Source: Nonomuraea harbinensis (GTDB taxonomy: Bacteria; Actinomycetota; Actinomycetes; Streptosporangiales; Streptosporangiaceae). Taken from it: a stretch of DNA of 64,000 nt. The notes beneath the pieces were generated by a model. It did not search any database. It was not told the DNA's origin and saw only the letters and a list, made by a program, of their open reading frames with translations. Within the stretch, counting starts at the first letter, position 1. Every line of letters starts with the position of its first letter. The position numbers and the translations under genes were made by a program. The stretch is taken from NCBI RefSeq assembly GCF_019396385.1, contig NZ_JAHKRN010000011.1:124001-188000 (forward strand). The letters are read 5' to 3'. Of the stretch, positions 42,724 to 51,721 are shown one piece after another.

Positions 42724-45700
42724 CTAATCAAGCCCTTCGAGATAGTCTCTCGCCGCGTCCATATAACTATCTCTCTTCTTATTCCTCGGGTCAATGGGTG
42801 CCGTTCTCCGAACACCCGGCATGGTGGGACGTCCGTTCTGCTCCCAGATAACTTGCTCTAGCCCTCGCTGCTCGGCATATGTATCCGTCCGATATTCCAC
42901 TTGGAATTTGTAATCAGATGTTCCCTCCTTGCGCGCATGTTCTCTCCTTCGACGGTCAAGATCATTTGTTCTACCGGTCCGGACTACCTTACCGGTGTCG
43001 TCACGAAGCGTGTACACGCCTCCCTTGAAGCACGGGGTCGCATTGTGAACGAGGGCGTCTTGGTCGCCGACGGCTACGTGATAGGTGTGAAAACCCGCGA
43101 CCGATAGATTGAAGACACGCTGGTCGCTGCCCGACCATGAAGCGATCGCCGAGAGTTGGACATGGGTCCCCGCCGATGTCCGCAGCCACATACCCTTCTG
43201 CAGCTTGCCTGCTTCAATCCATTCACCCAGCTCCGGAACCCAGAACGGATGAGCCGCCGTTGCGGTCACTGTCCGAGAGAGTTCGCCATCATGATCGCCG
43301 GTCTCAACCGTAATCGCAATAAGGTTCTTGGCGCCCTTGCTTGCGATAGTCGATAGGACCGACTTGGCTGCGGTTCTGCCGGTCTTGGGGTCTGTGGCTA
43401 TGATCGTGTCGCCGGCTCTGATGTCCTCGATGGGTTTGGTGGTGCCGTCTGCCATGAGGACTCGGGTGCCGGGCACGAAGCTGCTGCACGATTCATTCTC
43501 GATCGATCTGCGGGTCTTGCCGCCGATGCGGTTCTTCACAGTCTGTCGCATGGACGGATATCTGGAGCTGACCATCCCGTTGTCGTCGGTAAGCCCCGGG
43601 TTCTGCAGCATCCAGCGATATGCTTCGATGTCCTCTTTTGCGATGCCCGCTTCACGGCTGAGGTAGCGAGAACGCTGGGCTTCGCGCTTCTTCCAGGCGG
43701 CGATGTCCTTGCGCTGTTTATCGTTTGCCTTGATGCGCTTCTTGTGGATTTTGCGTTCGCGGGCGGTCTTCTTCTTGCCGCTGGCGTGGTGGGTTTCGGC
43801 GAGGTTCTGGTTGGCGTTGGGCCGGTTCTTGCTGCGGGAGTAGCCGTAGCTGTTGTCCTTGCTGCCGCCGCCGGCGTCGACGCGGCGGCCGTCGGGGTCG
43901 GATTGGTCGATGGGATTGTTGGCGGCGTAGGAGTACGGGTTGGCCCATTCGGGAGTGCGCAGGTCGAGTTCCGGATCGGTGGAGATGAACTTGGCGATCG
44001 TCGGGTCGTAGTAGCGGGCGCCCAGGTAGGTGAGGCCGGTGGAGGTGTCTTCGGTCTTGCCGAGGAACCCGCGGTCGGTGAAGGGTAGGTCGTCGGAGCC
44101 GCGGCGCTGGCCGAAAGGCAGGTAGCGTTCGCGGCTGACGTTGCCGGTGGTGGCGTTGACGGCCAGTTGAGTGCTGCCGTGCAGTCCGGCCAGCATCCAG
44201 GTGACGCCGCCGGGTTCGCGCACAGCCACCAGGGAGCCGTCGCTGCTGCTGTAGTAGCGCTTGCCGGTGACCTGACCGGCGGACAGACGGAGTTCGACGG
44301 CGCCCAGGTAGAGGGTGGTGCTGCCGTCGGGGTCGTGGCGTATGAGGCGTTCGCCGGCGGCGTCGTACACCATCGTCGTGTCTTGGCCGTCGATGGCGGC
44401 CTGGTCGAGCTGGCCGAGCGGGTTCCAGGTGAAGGTGGCTTGCTGGTTGTCGACGGTGCGGGCGGCGAGTTGGCCGGCGTCGTTGTAGGCGTAGGTGTCG
44501 GTTCGGCCGGGGTAAGTGATGGCGGTGACCGCGTTCGGTCGCTCCGCGCTGGCACCGGGGGTGGGGTAGGTGTAGGCGGCGGCCTGGCCGTTGTCGGTCA
44601 GGCTGGTGATGTTGCCGACCTGGTCGTAGGTGTACGCCTGGTTGTACGGGTCGAGGCCGTTACTGTCCCCGCTGCCGGAGCATGAGCCTGCCGTGGTGGT
44701 GTAGGCGGTGGCCAGGCGGCGCAGCCCGTCATAGGTGAAGCACTCGGACTGGCCGTCGGTGGTGCCGGGGATGGCGGAGGCGGCGTCCAGGACGCGCGTG
44801 ATGTTGCCGGCGATGTTGTAGCCGTAGCGGTCGTCCTGGACGGTGTCCGGGCTTGAGGTGTCGGCCTTCGTCTGCGTGGTGACCCGCGAGAGCCAGTCGG
44901 TGGCCGGGTCGCGTTCCAGGACGCGCTTGATCTGGCCGCCCGCCCCCAGGGAACGGCTTTCGAGCTTGCCGGTCAGGGTGAACGTGGTGTCGTGGACGTA
45001 GGTGAAGCCGCCCAGGTTCGAGGTGGTGGCCTTGGCGAAGCCGAGGTCGGTGTAGGTGTGGGTGAGCGTCTCGGCGGCCAGTCCTCCGGCGGCGGGTAAG
45101 CCCTGGGTGCGCAGGTTCCCGGCCGCGTCATAGCTGCTGGTGAAGCTGTACGTGCCGGCCAGCGCGCCCTCGGTGGCGGGGATGGACACCGTGTTGGCGG
45201 TTGGCCGGTAATCGCTGTCGTAACCGGTAACTGCCTGCGTGTACGCCTGACCGGCCGTGAAACGGGTGGTCGCGGTGGGCTGGCCCTTGGCGACGGTGTC
45301 GTAGCTCCACTCGGCCAGCTTGGTGCCGGTGCCCGTCTCGCCGGCCCACTGGCTGGTGCGGCGGCCCAGATCGTCATAGCTGTTGGAGATCTTCTGGCCG
45401 TTGCCGTCGGTGCTCCAGATTTGCTGGCCGGCCAGGTCGTAGCCGTAGCTGGAGGTGCCGGCGTCGGGGTCGTCGGCGGCGGTGCGGCGGTCCAGCCAGT
45501 CGTAGGTGTAGGCGCGGACGTTGCCGTTGGCGTCCGTCATCGTGGTCAGGTTGCCGCGCAGGTCGTAGCCGTAGCCGGTGTCGGCATGCTGGGTGGCGTT
45601 CGACCATTCCTCGACTTTTACCGTGCGGCCGAACACGTCGGTGACGGTGGCGGTCTTGCCGCCGAACGGCGGGGTGACCTCGGTGCGTTCGCTGCCCGGG

Positions 45701-48700
45701 TAGGTGGTGGTGGTGCGGCGCAGTTCGGTGCCCAGGTGGTAGGCGATCGAGGCGGTGGGGCGTTCCTGGCCGTCGTAGACGGTCTTGGTCCACTGCGGCA
45801 GATCGGTCAGCGCGGGGTTGAGCAGGCCGCTGCCCGCGTCATCGGCGTTGTGCACGGGCTCGGAAACCGCCGCGGTCAGGCCGCGGGTGTCATAGGTGGT
45901 GGCGGTGACGATTCGGCCACCGGCCGGGGAGGCGGTCTGGGCTTCGCGGGTGCGGCCGAGCCCGTCGTCGTAGCTGTGGGTGGTGGTGTAGGTGGTGCCG
46001 GTCAGCAACTGCTGGACGGTGGTCTTGATCGGCTCATCAGGTTGGCCGAGCCAGCCGTCGAACGGGATGTCGTAGGCGACCCTCGCCGACGGGGTGCCGC
46101 CGCTGCGTGGCTGGCCCGGCTTCCACAAGGCGGTGGTACGGCCGAGACCGTCGTAGTCGATCTCGGTGATCTTGCCGTTGGCGTCGGTCACCCGTACCGG
46201 CTCGCCCAGCGTGTGGGACAGGCGCGCGGTCACCGTATGGCCGAGCGGGTTGGTCGTGGTGACGCCGGTGGCGGGCCAGCCGATCGCGGGGCTGTAGGTG
46301 GTCGTGGTGGTCTTGTTGAGCGGGTCGGTCGCGGTCAGCGGCCGGCCGTAGTCGTCGAAGGTCGCCTTGCCGGTGGAGATCGTGGTGGCGTTGGCGTAGG
46401 CGCGGATCTCGGTCGGGTTGCCGTCGCTGGGCTTGTTGGTGGCCGGGTTGGTGCCCGCGTCGTACAGGGTGATGTTCTTGCCGATCAGCGTGCCGCTGGT
46501 GCAGCTGTCTCCGGCGCGTTCCTCCACCACGGAGGGGAAGGCGGTCATCCACTGCCCGGCGTCGGTGTTGCGGGCGTAGGTGGTGGAGGTGCAGGTGTTG
46601 TCGGCGGCGATGCCTTCCTGGCCGTAGTCGTTGACCCGGATCGGCAGGCCGTCATTGTTGTAGGCGGTGCGTTCGTCGGTGTAGCGCCAATTGCCGTTGC
46701 TCAGCTTCTCCCGGGAGCGTTCGCGGGTCGCCAGCACCAGCGCGATCTGCCGCTCCCCGGTGCCCGTGCCGGTGGGGGTGATCGTGTACTCGTACCGGGT
46801 GGAGTCGACCTCGGTGTAGGCGCGCGGGCTGAGCGCGGTCATCTTCCATGACTGCTCCTGCAGCACCTGCCCCTGCAGCAGCGGCGCGTCGGTGATGGTG
46901 TTGCCGTCGAAGTCGGTGACGCTCTGCCCGGTGCCACCGAGGAAGGTGCGGGTGCCGACCGTGTAGCCGGCCGGATCGCTGCCCGAGCCGGTGATGGTGC
47001 GCACCTGGCCGTAGCCGCGCCATTCGGACTTGTCCGGCGCCTGGCCGGGCTCGGCGTACTGGTTGGGGTCGATCCAGCGGGGACCGCCGAGGAACTCGTA
47101 CTGGTGGACCACGTCCGGGGAGCCGGCCACCATGTCGCGCTCGACCACCTTGGTGGCCAGCTGTTTGAACAACCGGCTCCAGGTCTCGTACCCCTGGTCG
47201 GGGTCGCTGCCCATGTCGAGCTGGTAGCAGTCGCCGACCTTGTCGGTCAGGTAGTTGCCGCCGATGCGGCCCTTGCCGCCGCCGCACGGGTCGGCTTGGC
47301 CGTAGGTGACCTCGATCCGGCCGCCCATGCCGTTGCCGATGGCGGCGATGCGCGGCACCATCCGCCAGGACAGGAAGTCGGTCCAGTCCGACCAGTTGTC
47401 GTAGTCCATCTTCCCAGCGAGCATCACCGCGTCGAAGTCCAGCGGCGGCAGCATCACCTCGGGCTCGGTGGCCAGGCCGGTCTGCTGCACGGTGTCCAGC
47501 CACATCACCTGGTCGTAGGCCCAGGCGAAGTCGGTGCGCTGGTAGATCCACTCGTGGGTGAGGTCGAGCCGGTCCACCGGATCCCACTCGCCGGTACTCG
47601 GGTTGCGCGACTCGGTCTGCACCGAGGTGAGCTTGCGGGTGGAGTAGAACGCGATCGCGTCGTTGGCGCAGGTGGCGGGATTGTCACAGTGCAGGTCGGT
47701 GGGGACGTCCTCACCGTCGCGCGCCGCCGTGGTGAACACCGTGCGGGCGGTCGGCTGGCTGCCGGCCACCTGCGTGTTGTGCCCCCACACCACCTGCGAC
47801 AGGAACCCGCCCCGGTCGTAGGGCAGCACCCGGTAGGTCTCATGCTCACAGGAGGGCAGGCAGAAGTAGTTGGTCTCGCGGGTGTAGGAGTAGTCGATCA
47901 CGTTCTCGTTGCGGTCGATCTCCTGGTCGAGGTTCCATCGCCACACGCCGGTGCAGGTGGGCGGGATCTCGTCGTTGTAGTAGCGCGCGTAGCAGGGCTC
48001 GTCCGCCACCACGTACGGGTCGTGTTCGTTACCGATGTACGGGGTCTGCCACTGGGCGTCGCGGTTGTGGCCGAACCGCCACACCTGCCCGTCCTGGTCG
48101 GTGATCCTCCAGTACGGCTGCCCATCCGCGCCGCCGGCGACCTGCTCGACCTTCCAGCCGAAGTCCGGCACCGTCTTCCACACACCGGTGCTCCGGTCCT
48201 GCACGATCGAGGCCGACCGGCCGCCGGCCGAAAGCACCAGCTCCGACTGGGTCTGGTCGTTGGTGGCCGCATCGCCGTCGTTCTGATCGGGTGACTCCCA
48301 GCACAGCGCCCCGCCGCCGATCCCGAGTTCCTGCGCCCACCAGATCAGCTCGCCGGAGTTGTCATCGAACCAGTTGTCGACGTAGCAGCGGCGGTAGCGG
48401 CGCTCGATGAATCCGGCGTTCAGGTCCCAGCCCACCCCGACCACGCCGGACTGGTTGTTGGTCCACCGGCCCTGCCCGTCCACCGACGAGGCGTCGTACT
48501 GCAGCGACAGATCCGGCCCGTTCCCGGCAGGGGAGGGCGCCTCCGGCAGCGGCACGTCGTAGTCGAACCCGCCGCCGGAGGTGCCCGCCTGCCAGGTGCC
48601 CGCCGGCTTCAGGTCGGTGGCGCCCCAGTTACCGTCCGGGCCGGTCAGCCCGGCCGCCAGCAGATACACCGACCCGGCCGCCAGCTGTGCCTCCAGTGCT

Positions 48701-49392
48701 GCAGTCCTGGCCTTGGCCGCTGCCTGCTTGTCCTTGCCCGTCACAGGCTCGGCGGCAGTGGCGGTGGTGCCGACGGGTGCGGCTTCGATCTCGGCGGTGA
48801 GCGTGCCGGCCTGGACGTCGTTGACCGCCTGCACGGTCTGCGGCCGGGTCACGCACGAGCGCGGCCGCGGCTCCTCCAGCACGCACACCGGCAGCCGGAC
48901 AAGCTGCAGGCGGCCGGCGAAGTTTCCGCCGAAGGCGTCGCGGAAGGCAGCGTAGGAGAACTCCGCCCGCACCGTGCCCGCCGCCTTTTCGCCGTCAGCG
49001 CGGATGATCCGGGCGGCCAGGCCGACGCCTCCCAGCTCGCGGACCGTTTCCGGTGCCAGCGTCTCAATCTTGACCCGGTCCGGCCCGGCTCCCTTGACCT
49101 GGCCGAGCCGTAACGGCAGCTTGTCGGCCGCCGTCACCTTCCCGGCTTCGGCAAGATCCACCTCGGCGGTGCCCGCCTGCGGCCAGACCGGCTTTTCACG
49201 CCTCACCTCGGGCACGGACTCCTCAGCGCCCTTGGCCACCTTCTTGCCGGGTACGCCACGTCCCCGGACCGACTGTTCGGGGTCAGGTTCGGCCGCGGCT
49301 GCCTGTGGGATCAGCACGTCCGGCACGCCGATGCTGGAGATCAGCACCAAGCAGGCCAGGCCGATGAGCAGCGCTGCGAACCGTCCGCGCAT
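42724..49392 (-). CDS. Secreted Rhs polymorphic toxin with Hint and GIY-YIG nuclease tip
   Basis: 2222 residues from the ATG at 49392 with AGGGAT upstream (a GTG at 49413 is less likely). A signal peptide (LLIGLACLVLISSIGVP, cut near AAAAE) leads to a SpvB-like N-terminal region, many YD repeats (about 1050-1700) and the Rhs core end (TGLTYLGARYYDPTIAKFISTDPE, about 1790). A basic linker follows. The Hint domain is about 1969-2117 (starts CSSFVPGTRV, has TATAAHPFWV, ends ALVHN) and should release the tip by self-cleavage. Residues 2121-2222 form a GIY-YIG-type nuclease (GVYTL, RTGRTNDLDRRRREH, catalytic-type Glu in RGLEQVIWE). It likely kills competing cells by DNA cleavage. Confidence 0.88.
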   Translation of the reverse strand: MRGRFAALLIGLACLVLISSIGVPDVLIPQAAAAEPDPEQSVRGRGVPGKKVAKGAEESVPEVRREKPVWPQAGTAEVDLAEAGKVTAADKLPLRLGQVKGAGPDRVKIETLAPETVRELGGVGLAARIIRADGEKAAGTVRAEFSYAAFRDAFGGNFAGRLQLVRLPVCVLEEPRPRSCVTRPQTVQAVNDVQAGTLTAEIEAAPVGTTATAAEPVTGKDKQAAAKARTAALEAQLAAGSVYLLAAGLTGPDGNWGATDLKPAGTWQAGTSGGGFDYDVPLPEAPSPAGNGPDLSLQYDASSVDGQGRWTNNQSGVVGVGWDLNAGFIERRYRRCYVDNWFDDNSGELIWWAQELGIGGGALCWESPDQNDGDAATNDQTQSELVLSAGGRSASIVQDRSTGVWKTVPDFGWKVEQVAGGADGQPYWRITDQDGQVWRFGHNRDAQWQTPYIGNEHDPYVVADEPCYARYYNDEIPPTCTGVWRWNLDQEIDRNENVIDYSYTRETNYFCLPSCEHETYRVLPYDRGGFLSQVVWGHNTQVAGSQPTARTVFTTAARDGEDVPTDLHCDNPATCANDAIAFYSTRKLTSVQTESRNPSTGEWDPVDRLDLTHEWIYQRTDFAWAYDQVMWLDTVQQTGLATEPEVMLPPLDFDAVMLAGKMDYDNWSDWTDFLSWRMVPRIAAIGNGMGGRIEVTYGQADPCGGGKGRIGGNYLTDKVGDCYQLDMGSDPDQGYETWSRLFKQLATKVVERDMVAGSPDVVHQYEFLGGPRWIDPNQYAEPGQAPDKSEWRGYGQVRTITGSGSDPAGYTVGTRTFLGGTGQSVTDFDGNTITDAPLLQGQVLQEQSWKMTALSPRAYTEVDSTRYEYTITPTGTGTGERQIALVLATRERSREKLSNGNWRYTDERTAYNNDGLPIRVNDYGQEGIAADNTCTSTTYARNTDAGQWMTAFPSVVEERAGDSCTSGTLIGKNITLYDAGTNPATNKPSDGNPTEIRAYANATTISTGKATFDDYGRPLTATDPLNKTTTTTYSPAIGWPATGVTTTNPLGHTVTARLSHTLGEPVRVTDANGKITEIDYDGLGRTTALWKPGQPRSGGTPSARVAYDIPFDGWLGQPDEPIKTTVQQLLTGTTYTTTHSYDDGLGRTREAQTASPAGGRIVTATTYDTRGLTAAVSEPVHNADDAGSGLLNPALTDLPQWTKTVYDGQERPTASIAYHLGTELRRTTTTYPGSERTEVTPPFGGKTATVTDVFGRTVKVEEWSNATQHADTGYGYDLRGNLTTMTDANGNVRAYTYDWLDRRTAADDPDAGTSSYGYDLAGQQIWSTDGNGQKISNSYDDLGRRTSQWAGETGTGTKLAEWSYDTVAKGQPTATTRFTAGQAYTQAVTGYDSDYRPTANTVSIPATEGALAGTYSFTSSYDAAGNLRTQGLPAAGGLAAETLTHTYTDLGFAKATTSNLGGFTYVHDTTFTLTGKLESRSLGAGGQIKRVLERDPATDWLSRVTTQTKADTSSPDTVQDDRYGYNIAGNITRVLDAASAIPGTTDGQSECFTYDGLRRLATAYTTTAGSCSGSGDSNGLDPYNQAYTYDQVGNITSLTDNGQAAAYTYPTPGASAERPNAVTAITYPGRTDTYAYNDAGQLAARTVDNQQATFTWNPLGQLDQAAIDGQDTTMVYDAAGERLIRHDPDGSTTLYLGAVELRLSAGQVTGKRYYSSSDGSLVAVREPGGVTWMLAGLHGSTQLAVNATTGNVSRERYLPFGQRRGSDDLPFTDRGFLGKTEDTSTGLTYLGARYYDPTIAKFISTDPELDLRTPEWANPYSYAANNPIDQSDPDGRRVDAGGGSKDNSYGYSRSKNRPNANQNLAETHHASGKKKTARERKIHKKRIKANDKQRKDIAAWKKREAQRSRYLSREAGIAKEDIEAYRWMLQNPGLTDDNGMVSSRYPSMRQTVKNRIGGKTRRSIENESCSSFVPGTRVLMADGTTKPIEDIRAGDTIIATDPKTGRTAAKSVLSTIASKGAKNLIAITVETGDHDGELSRTVTATAAHPFWVPELGEWIEAGKLQKGMWLRTSAGTHVQLSAIASWSGSDQRVFNLSVAGFHTYHVAVGDQDALVHNATPCFKGGVYTLRDDTGKVVRTGRTNDLDRRRREHARKEGTSDYKFQVEYRTDTYAEQRGLEQVIWEQNGRPTMPGVRRTAPIDPRNKKRDSYMDAARDYLEGLD

Positions 49393-49466
49393 GTCGGATC
49401 CCTTCGAGGGCACGCTGACGCAGACCCCGACGAAGGGGCCTTGTGTGCGTCATAAAGCAGCAATAA

Positions 49467-49491
49467 GACGATCACTAGGAATGTGATCGTC
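49467..49491. promoter_or_regulatory. Inverted repeat upstream of the Rhs gene
   Basis: GACGATCAC at 49467-49475 is matched perfectly by GTGATCGTC at 49483-49491, 7 nt apart, and lies 75-99 nt upstream of the Rhs ATG. It is a good operator candidate. The rest of the 49393-49708 spacer shows no gene. The small GntR protein encoded next door is a possible binder. Confidence 0.55.
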
Positions 49492-49708
49492 CAGCGAAGA
49501 TCGGTCAACGACGGGAGCGTCGCTTACCCGACACCCTCAGTCAGGTCCTTACGTCAACGATGGCGACACTCGCTGGTCAACCGAGATGTCATGGATACGG
49601 TATACACGCGCTGTGAGATGGATCACAAAGCGATATCGGACGCCCCTGGCCGGTGATTAAGGCGCGTTCCGAGTGATATTTGGCTCTGGTAGCTCCGGCG
49701 GCCGGCGG

Positions 49709-49936
49709 TCAGCCGCCTCGGGGCTCTGGCGCCTTTGGCTCGTCTTCTCGTACGAAGGAGCCTCGGCCCGGGATGGTTTCGATCAGCTTGAGGTCGTCTC
49801 TCAGGTGGGCAATAGCCTGACGGATCGTCGGGCGTGAGACCTCAAGTTCGCGTTCGAGCTGCACTTCGGAGATGACGTCGTTGTAGCCGATCTCGCCCGC
49901 TTCGATCCTGCGCTGGATCTCGTCGGCAACTTGCAA
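49709..49936 (-). CDS. Minimal GntR-family DNA-binding protein
   Basis: 75 residues from a TTG at 49936; an in-frame stop lies shortly upstream, so it cannot be longer by much. It is only the GntR winged helix: VADEIQRRIEAGEIGYNDVISEVQLERELEVSRPTIRQAIAHLRDD, then ETIPGRGSFV. There is no effector domain. Such short forms are common in actinomycetes beside XRE/DUF397 genes. Its orientation toward the Rhs gene makes it a candidate regulator of that gene. Confidence 0.8.
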   Translation of the reverse strand: MQVADEIQRRIEAGEIGYNDVISEVQLERELEVSRPTIRQAIAHLRDDLKLIETIPGRGSFVREDEPKAPEPRGG

Positions 49937-50012
49937 GTTCGGGGTGCAACGTAGGAATCATGACGCACAGAGGGGCCTCACCCGCAGGCGGGCCCCTCGA
50001 AAACTTGACGAT

Positions 50013-50222
50013 CTAGAAGTTGAACTCTCCCTTGGCCATGCCGTCCCTGAACGCGGCCCATTCCGAGGCCGTGAACACTAGAACAGGCCCGCTGCGATTC
50101 TTGCTGTCTCGCACTGCTACACGGCCTTGGCTGAGTGGAGCGACCTCCACGCAGTCACCGCCGGTTCCTCCACTGGTGGTGGCCTTCCGCCATGCGGCAG
50201 TGGCCAACTCGTTCTCGATCAT
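50013..50222 (-). CDS. DUF397 protein
   Basis: 69 residues from the ATG at 50222. The DUF397 pattern is complete: AAWRKATTSGGTGGDCVEVA, VAVRDSKNRSGPVLVFTASEWAAFRDGMAKGEF. It overlaps the XRE gene stop by 4 nt. DUF397 proteins pair with DUF5753 regulators and resemble antitoxin-like or anti-regulator partners in developmental control of actinomycetes. Confidence 0.93.
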   Translation of the reverse strand: MIENELATAAWRKATTSGGTGGDCVEVAPLSQGRVAVRDSKNRSGPVLVFTASEWAAFRDGMAKGEFNF

Positions 50223-50971
50223 TGCGCCTCCATGATCCTGTAGATGATCTTTATGGTTTCGTAGGTCGGCTGAGCCAGGCCGGAAAGCAGTTCCCATCGC
50301 TGATTCAGCTTGTGCATCATCTCGGCCTGGTGGATGACCTCTCCGGTCTCGGCGTTCTCCAGGAACGCCGCGTTGGTGTCGTCGTCGGATGCCAGCACGA
50401 ACGGCCCTATCAGTCCCGCCGTGCTGCGCGCCGCCAGGGGGACAATCCGCACCGTAATGTACGGACGGGCCATCATGTCGAGGAGATATCGGAGCTGCTC
50501 CGCCATAACCTCGGGGCCGCCGATGTGGCGAAGGAGAACACTCTCGTCAAGGATCACAGAGAGGCTCGGCGGGCTGGTCTGGGACAGGATGCTTTGACGT
50601 TGGAGGCGAGCTTTGAGGGCCTTCTCCACCTCGCCCGGCACGGCTCCAGGTTCACCTTCGAAGACTGCGCGGGCGTAGTTCGCTGTCTGGAGAAGGCCGG
50701 GGATCAAGGCTAGTTGGTAGATGCGGATGCTTTTGGCGCTGGCTTCGATGGCGGGCCACTTGCGGAACCACGTCGGATTGACATCCCGGATGGCGGGCAG
50801 CAACTCAAGCAACTCGCCATCTAGTCCGAATACCCTCTCCAACCCTCGGGTGAAAGGCTCTGTTGGCGGCCTGGTTCCTCGCTCCACAGCGCCCACGAGG
50901 CTTTCGCTGCAAGGGATCAGTGGAGCCAAGCGTGCATGAGTAAGCCCGCTTTTCGTGCGATATTGGCGCAT
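50219..50971 (-). CDS. XRE-family regulator with DUF5753
   Basis: 250 residues from the ATG at 50971. The N-terminal helix-turn-helix is RQYRTKSGLTHARLAPLIPCSESLVGAVERGTRPPT. The DUF5753 part has SIRIYQLALIPGLLQTANYARAVF, VMAEQLRYLLDMMARPYITVRIVPL and IYRIMEAQ near the end. Homologues have a few more N-terminal residues; the frame is open a little further but has no start codon. It forms the standard module with DUF397 downstream and the divergent ATPase gene. Confidence 0.92.
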   Translation of the reverse strand: MRQYRTKSGLTHARLAPLIPCSESLVGAVERGTRPPTEPFTRGLERVFGLDGELLELLPAIRDVNPTWFRKWPAIEASAKSIRIYQLALIPGLLQTANYARAVFEGEPGAVPGEVEKALKARLQRQSILSQTSPPSLSVILDESVLLRHIGGPEVMAEQLRYLLDMMARPYITVRIVPLAARSTAGLIGPFVLASDDDTNAAFLENAETGEVIHQAEMMHKLNQRWELLSGLAQPTYETIKIIYRIMEAQ

Positions 50972-51185
50972 GCGTCGGCAGTATTCCTTATTGGCGGTTT
51001 CGCCATTGACGTTGCCCTCTTTCGCCTATCACGCCTTTCGGAATGGCCGCACCTCCATACGTACAAGCCAATCACATGTTGTGAGAGTTTTGGAGGGACA
51101 TTCAGGGCGACTTTGAAGAGGTAGAGGGCCATGCTGAGGCATGTAACCGCACAGACACAGGTCTGGATGTGCATCGGAGGCGATC

Positions 51186-51611
51186 ATGAGAGCAGCCGTC
51201 ACAGATCCCCCATACACAGGGATCAAGGCTTGGGTGATCAGCGAGCTGGACGACCGCGCTCTGCTTCCCGCGATGGTCCGCCGTGAGCTTCGAACGTGGA
51301 TGGGCGATCACCCGGCCCTTGAGGACCTTCAGCTCCTCGCGTCGGAGCTGGTCACGAACGCGGTGATCCATGGCGGTGCCCACTGGGTCAGGATGAGTCT
51401 GCGTCCGAAAGAAGAACGGACGAAGCGCTACTGGCAGTTGACCGTGACAGACCCCGGCCTGTCCGAGTCCGGACCTATGCCGCGTATGCCTCTCCTCTAT
51501 GAGCAGAGGGGCAGAGGCCTATGGATCGTGGACGAACTCACGCTCGGGTGCTGGGGCACCCACCGCACGCAGGCGGGTGAATGCGTCGTATGGGCACAAC
51601 TGCCTCGCTGA
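51186..51611 (+). CDS. HATPase_c anti-sigma/serine-kinase-like ATP-binding protein
   Basis: 141 residues from the ATG at 51186 with CGGAGG upstream. RsbW-like ATP-binding fold: LASELVTNAVIHGG is the N box, TVTDPGLSESG the G1 box and RGRGLWIVDELTLGCWG the G2 box. It is divergent from the XRE/DUF397 pair, a combination found repeatedly in actinomycetes. It probably phosphorylates or sequesters a regulatory partner. Confidence 0.9.
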   Translation: MRAAVTDPPYTGIKAWVISELDDRALLPAMVRRELRTWMGDHPALEDLQLLASELVTNAVIHGGAHWVRMSLRPKEERTKRYWQLTVTDPGLSESGPMPRMPLLYEQRGRGLWIVDELTLGCWGTHRTQAGECVVWAQLPR

Positions 51612-51661
51612 CGGCGGGAACGACATCTGCACATAACACCCAGTAACAGGACAGATGCTCG

Positions 51662-51693
51662 TGTAACGCTCCACCCCTCTACGCCCGACATCC
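51662..51693 (+). promoter_or_regulatory. wzz2 promoter element and right copy of the direct repeat
   Basis: TGTAACG (51662-51668), 17 nt, then CGACAT (51686-51691). The wzz2 GTG start is 30 nt beyond. The 32-bp segment is nearly identical to 42023-42053, and shares TGTAACGCTCCACCC and CCGACATCC with it. Confidence 0.7.
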
Positions 51694-51721
51694 ATGGGGC
51701 GGCACTCGTACGGGAGGGCGT

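Noticed and set aside
43042..43488. The Hint domain as an intein
   Set aside because: It ends in HN with no downstream extein nucleophile in the usual position and sits between an Rhs core and a nuclease tip, the standard place for a release protease of polymorphic toxins.
43488..49392. Long open frames on the opposite strand of the Rhs gene (for example 45421-46851 and 47104-48294)
   Set aside because: They are Gly/Val/Arg-rich shadows with no start signals, produced by high GC at third positions of the Rhs gene.
50917..51174. Minus-strand 85-codon frame overlapping the XRE gene start
   Set aside because: No domain, and it crosses the N-terminus of a clear XRE protein in another frame.
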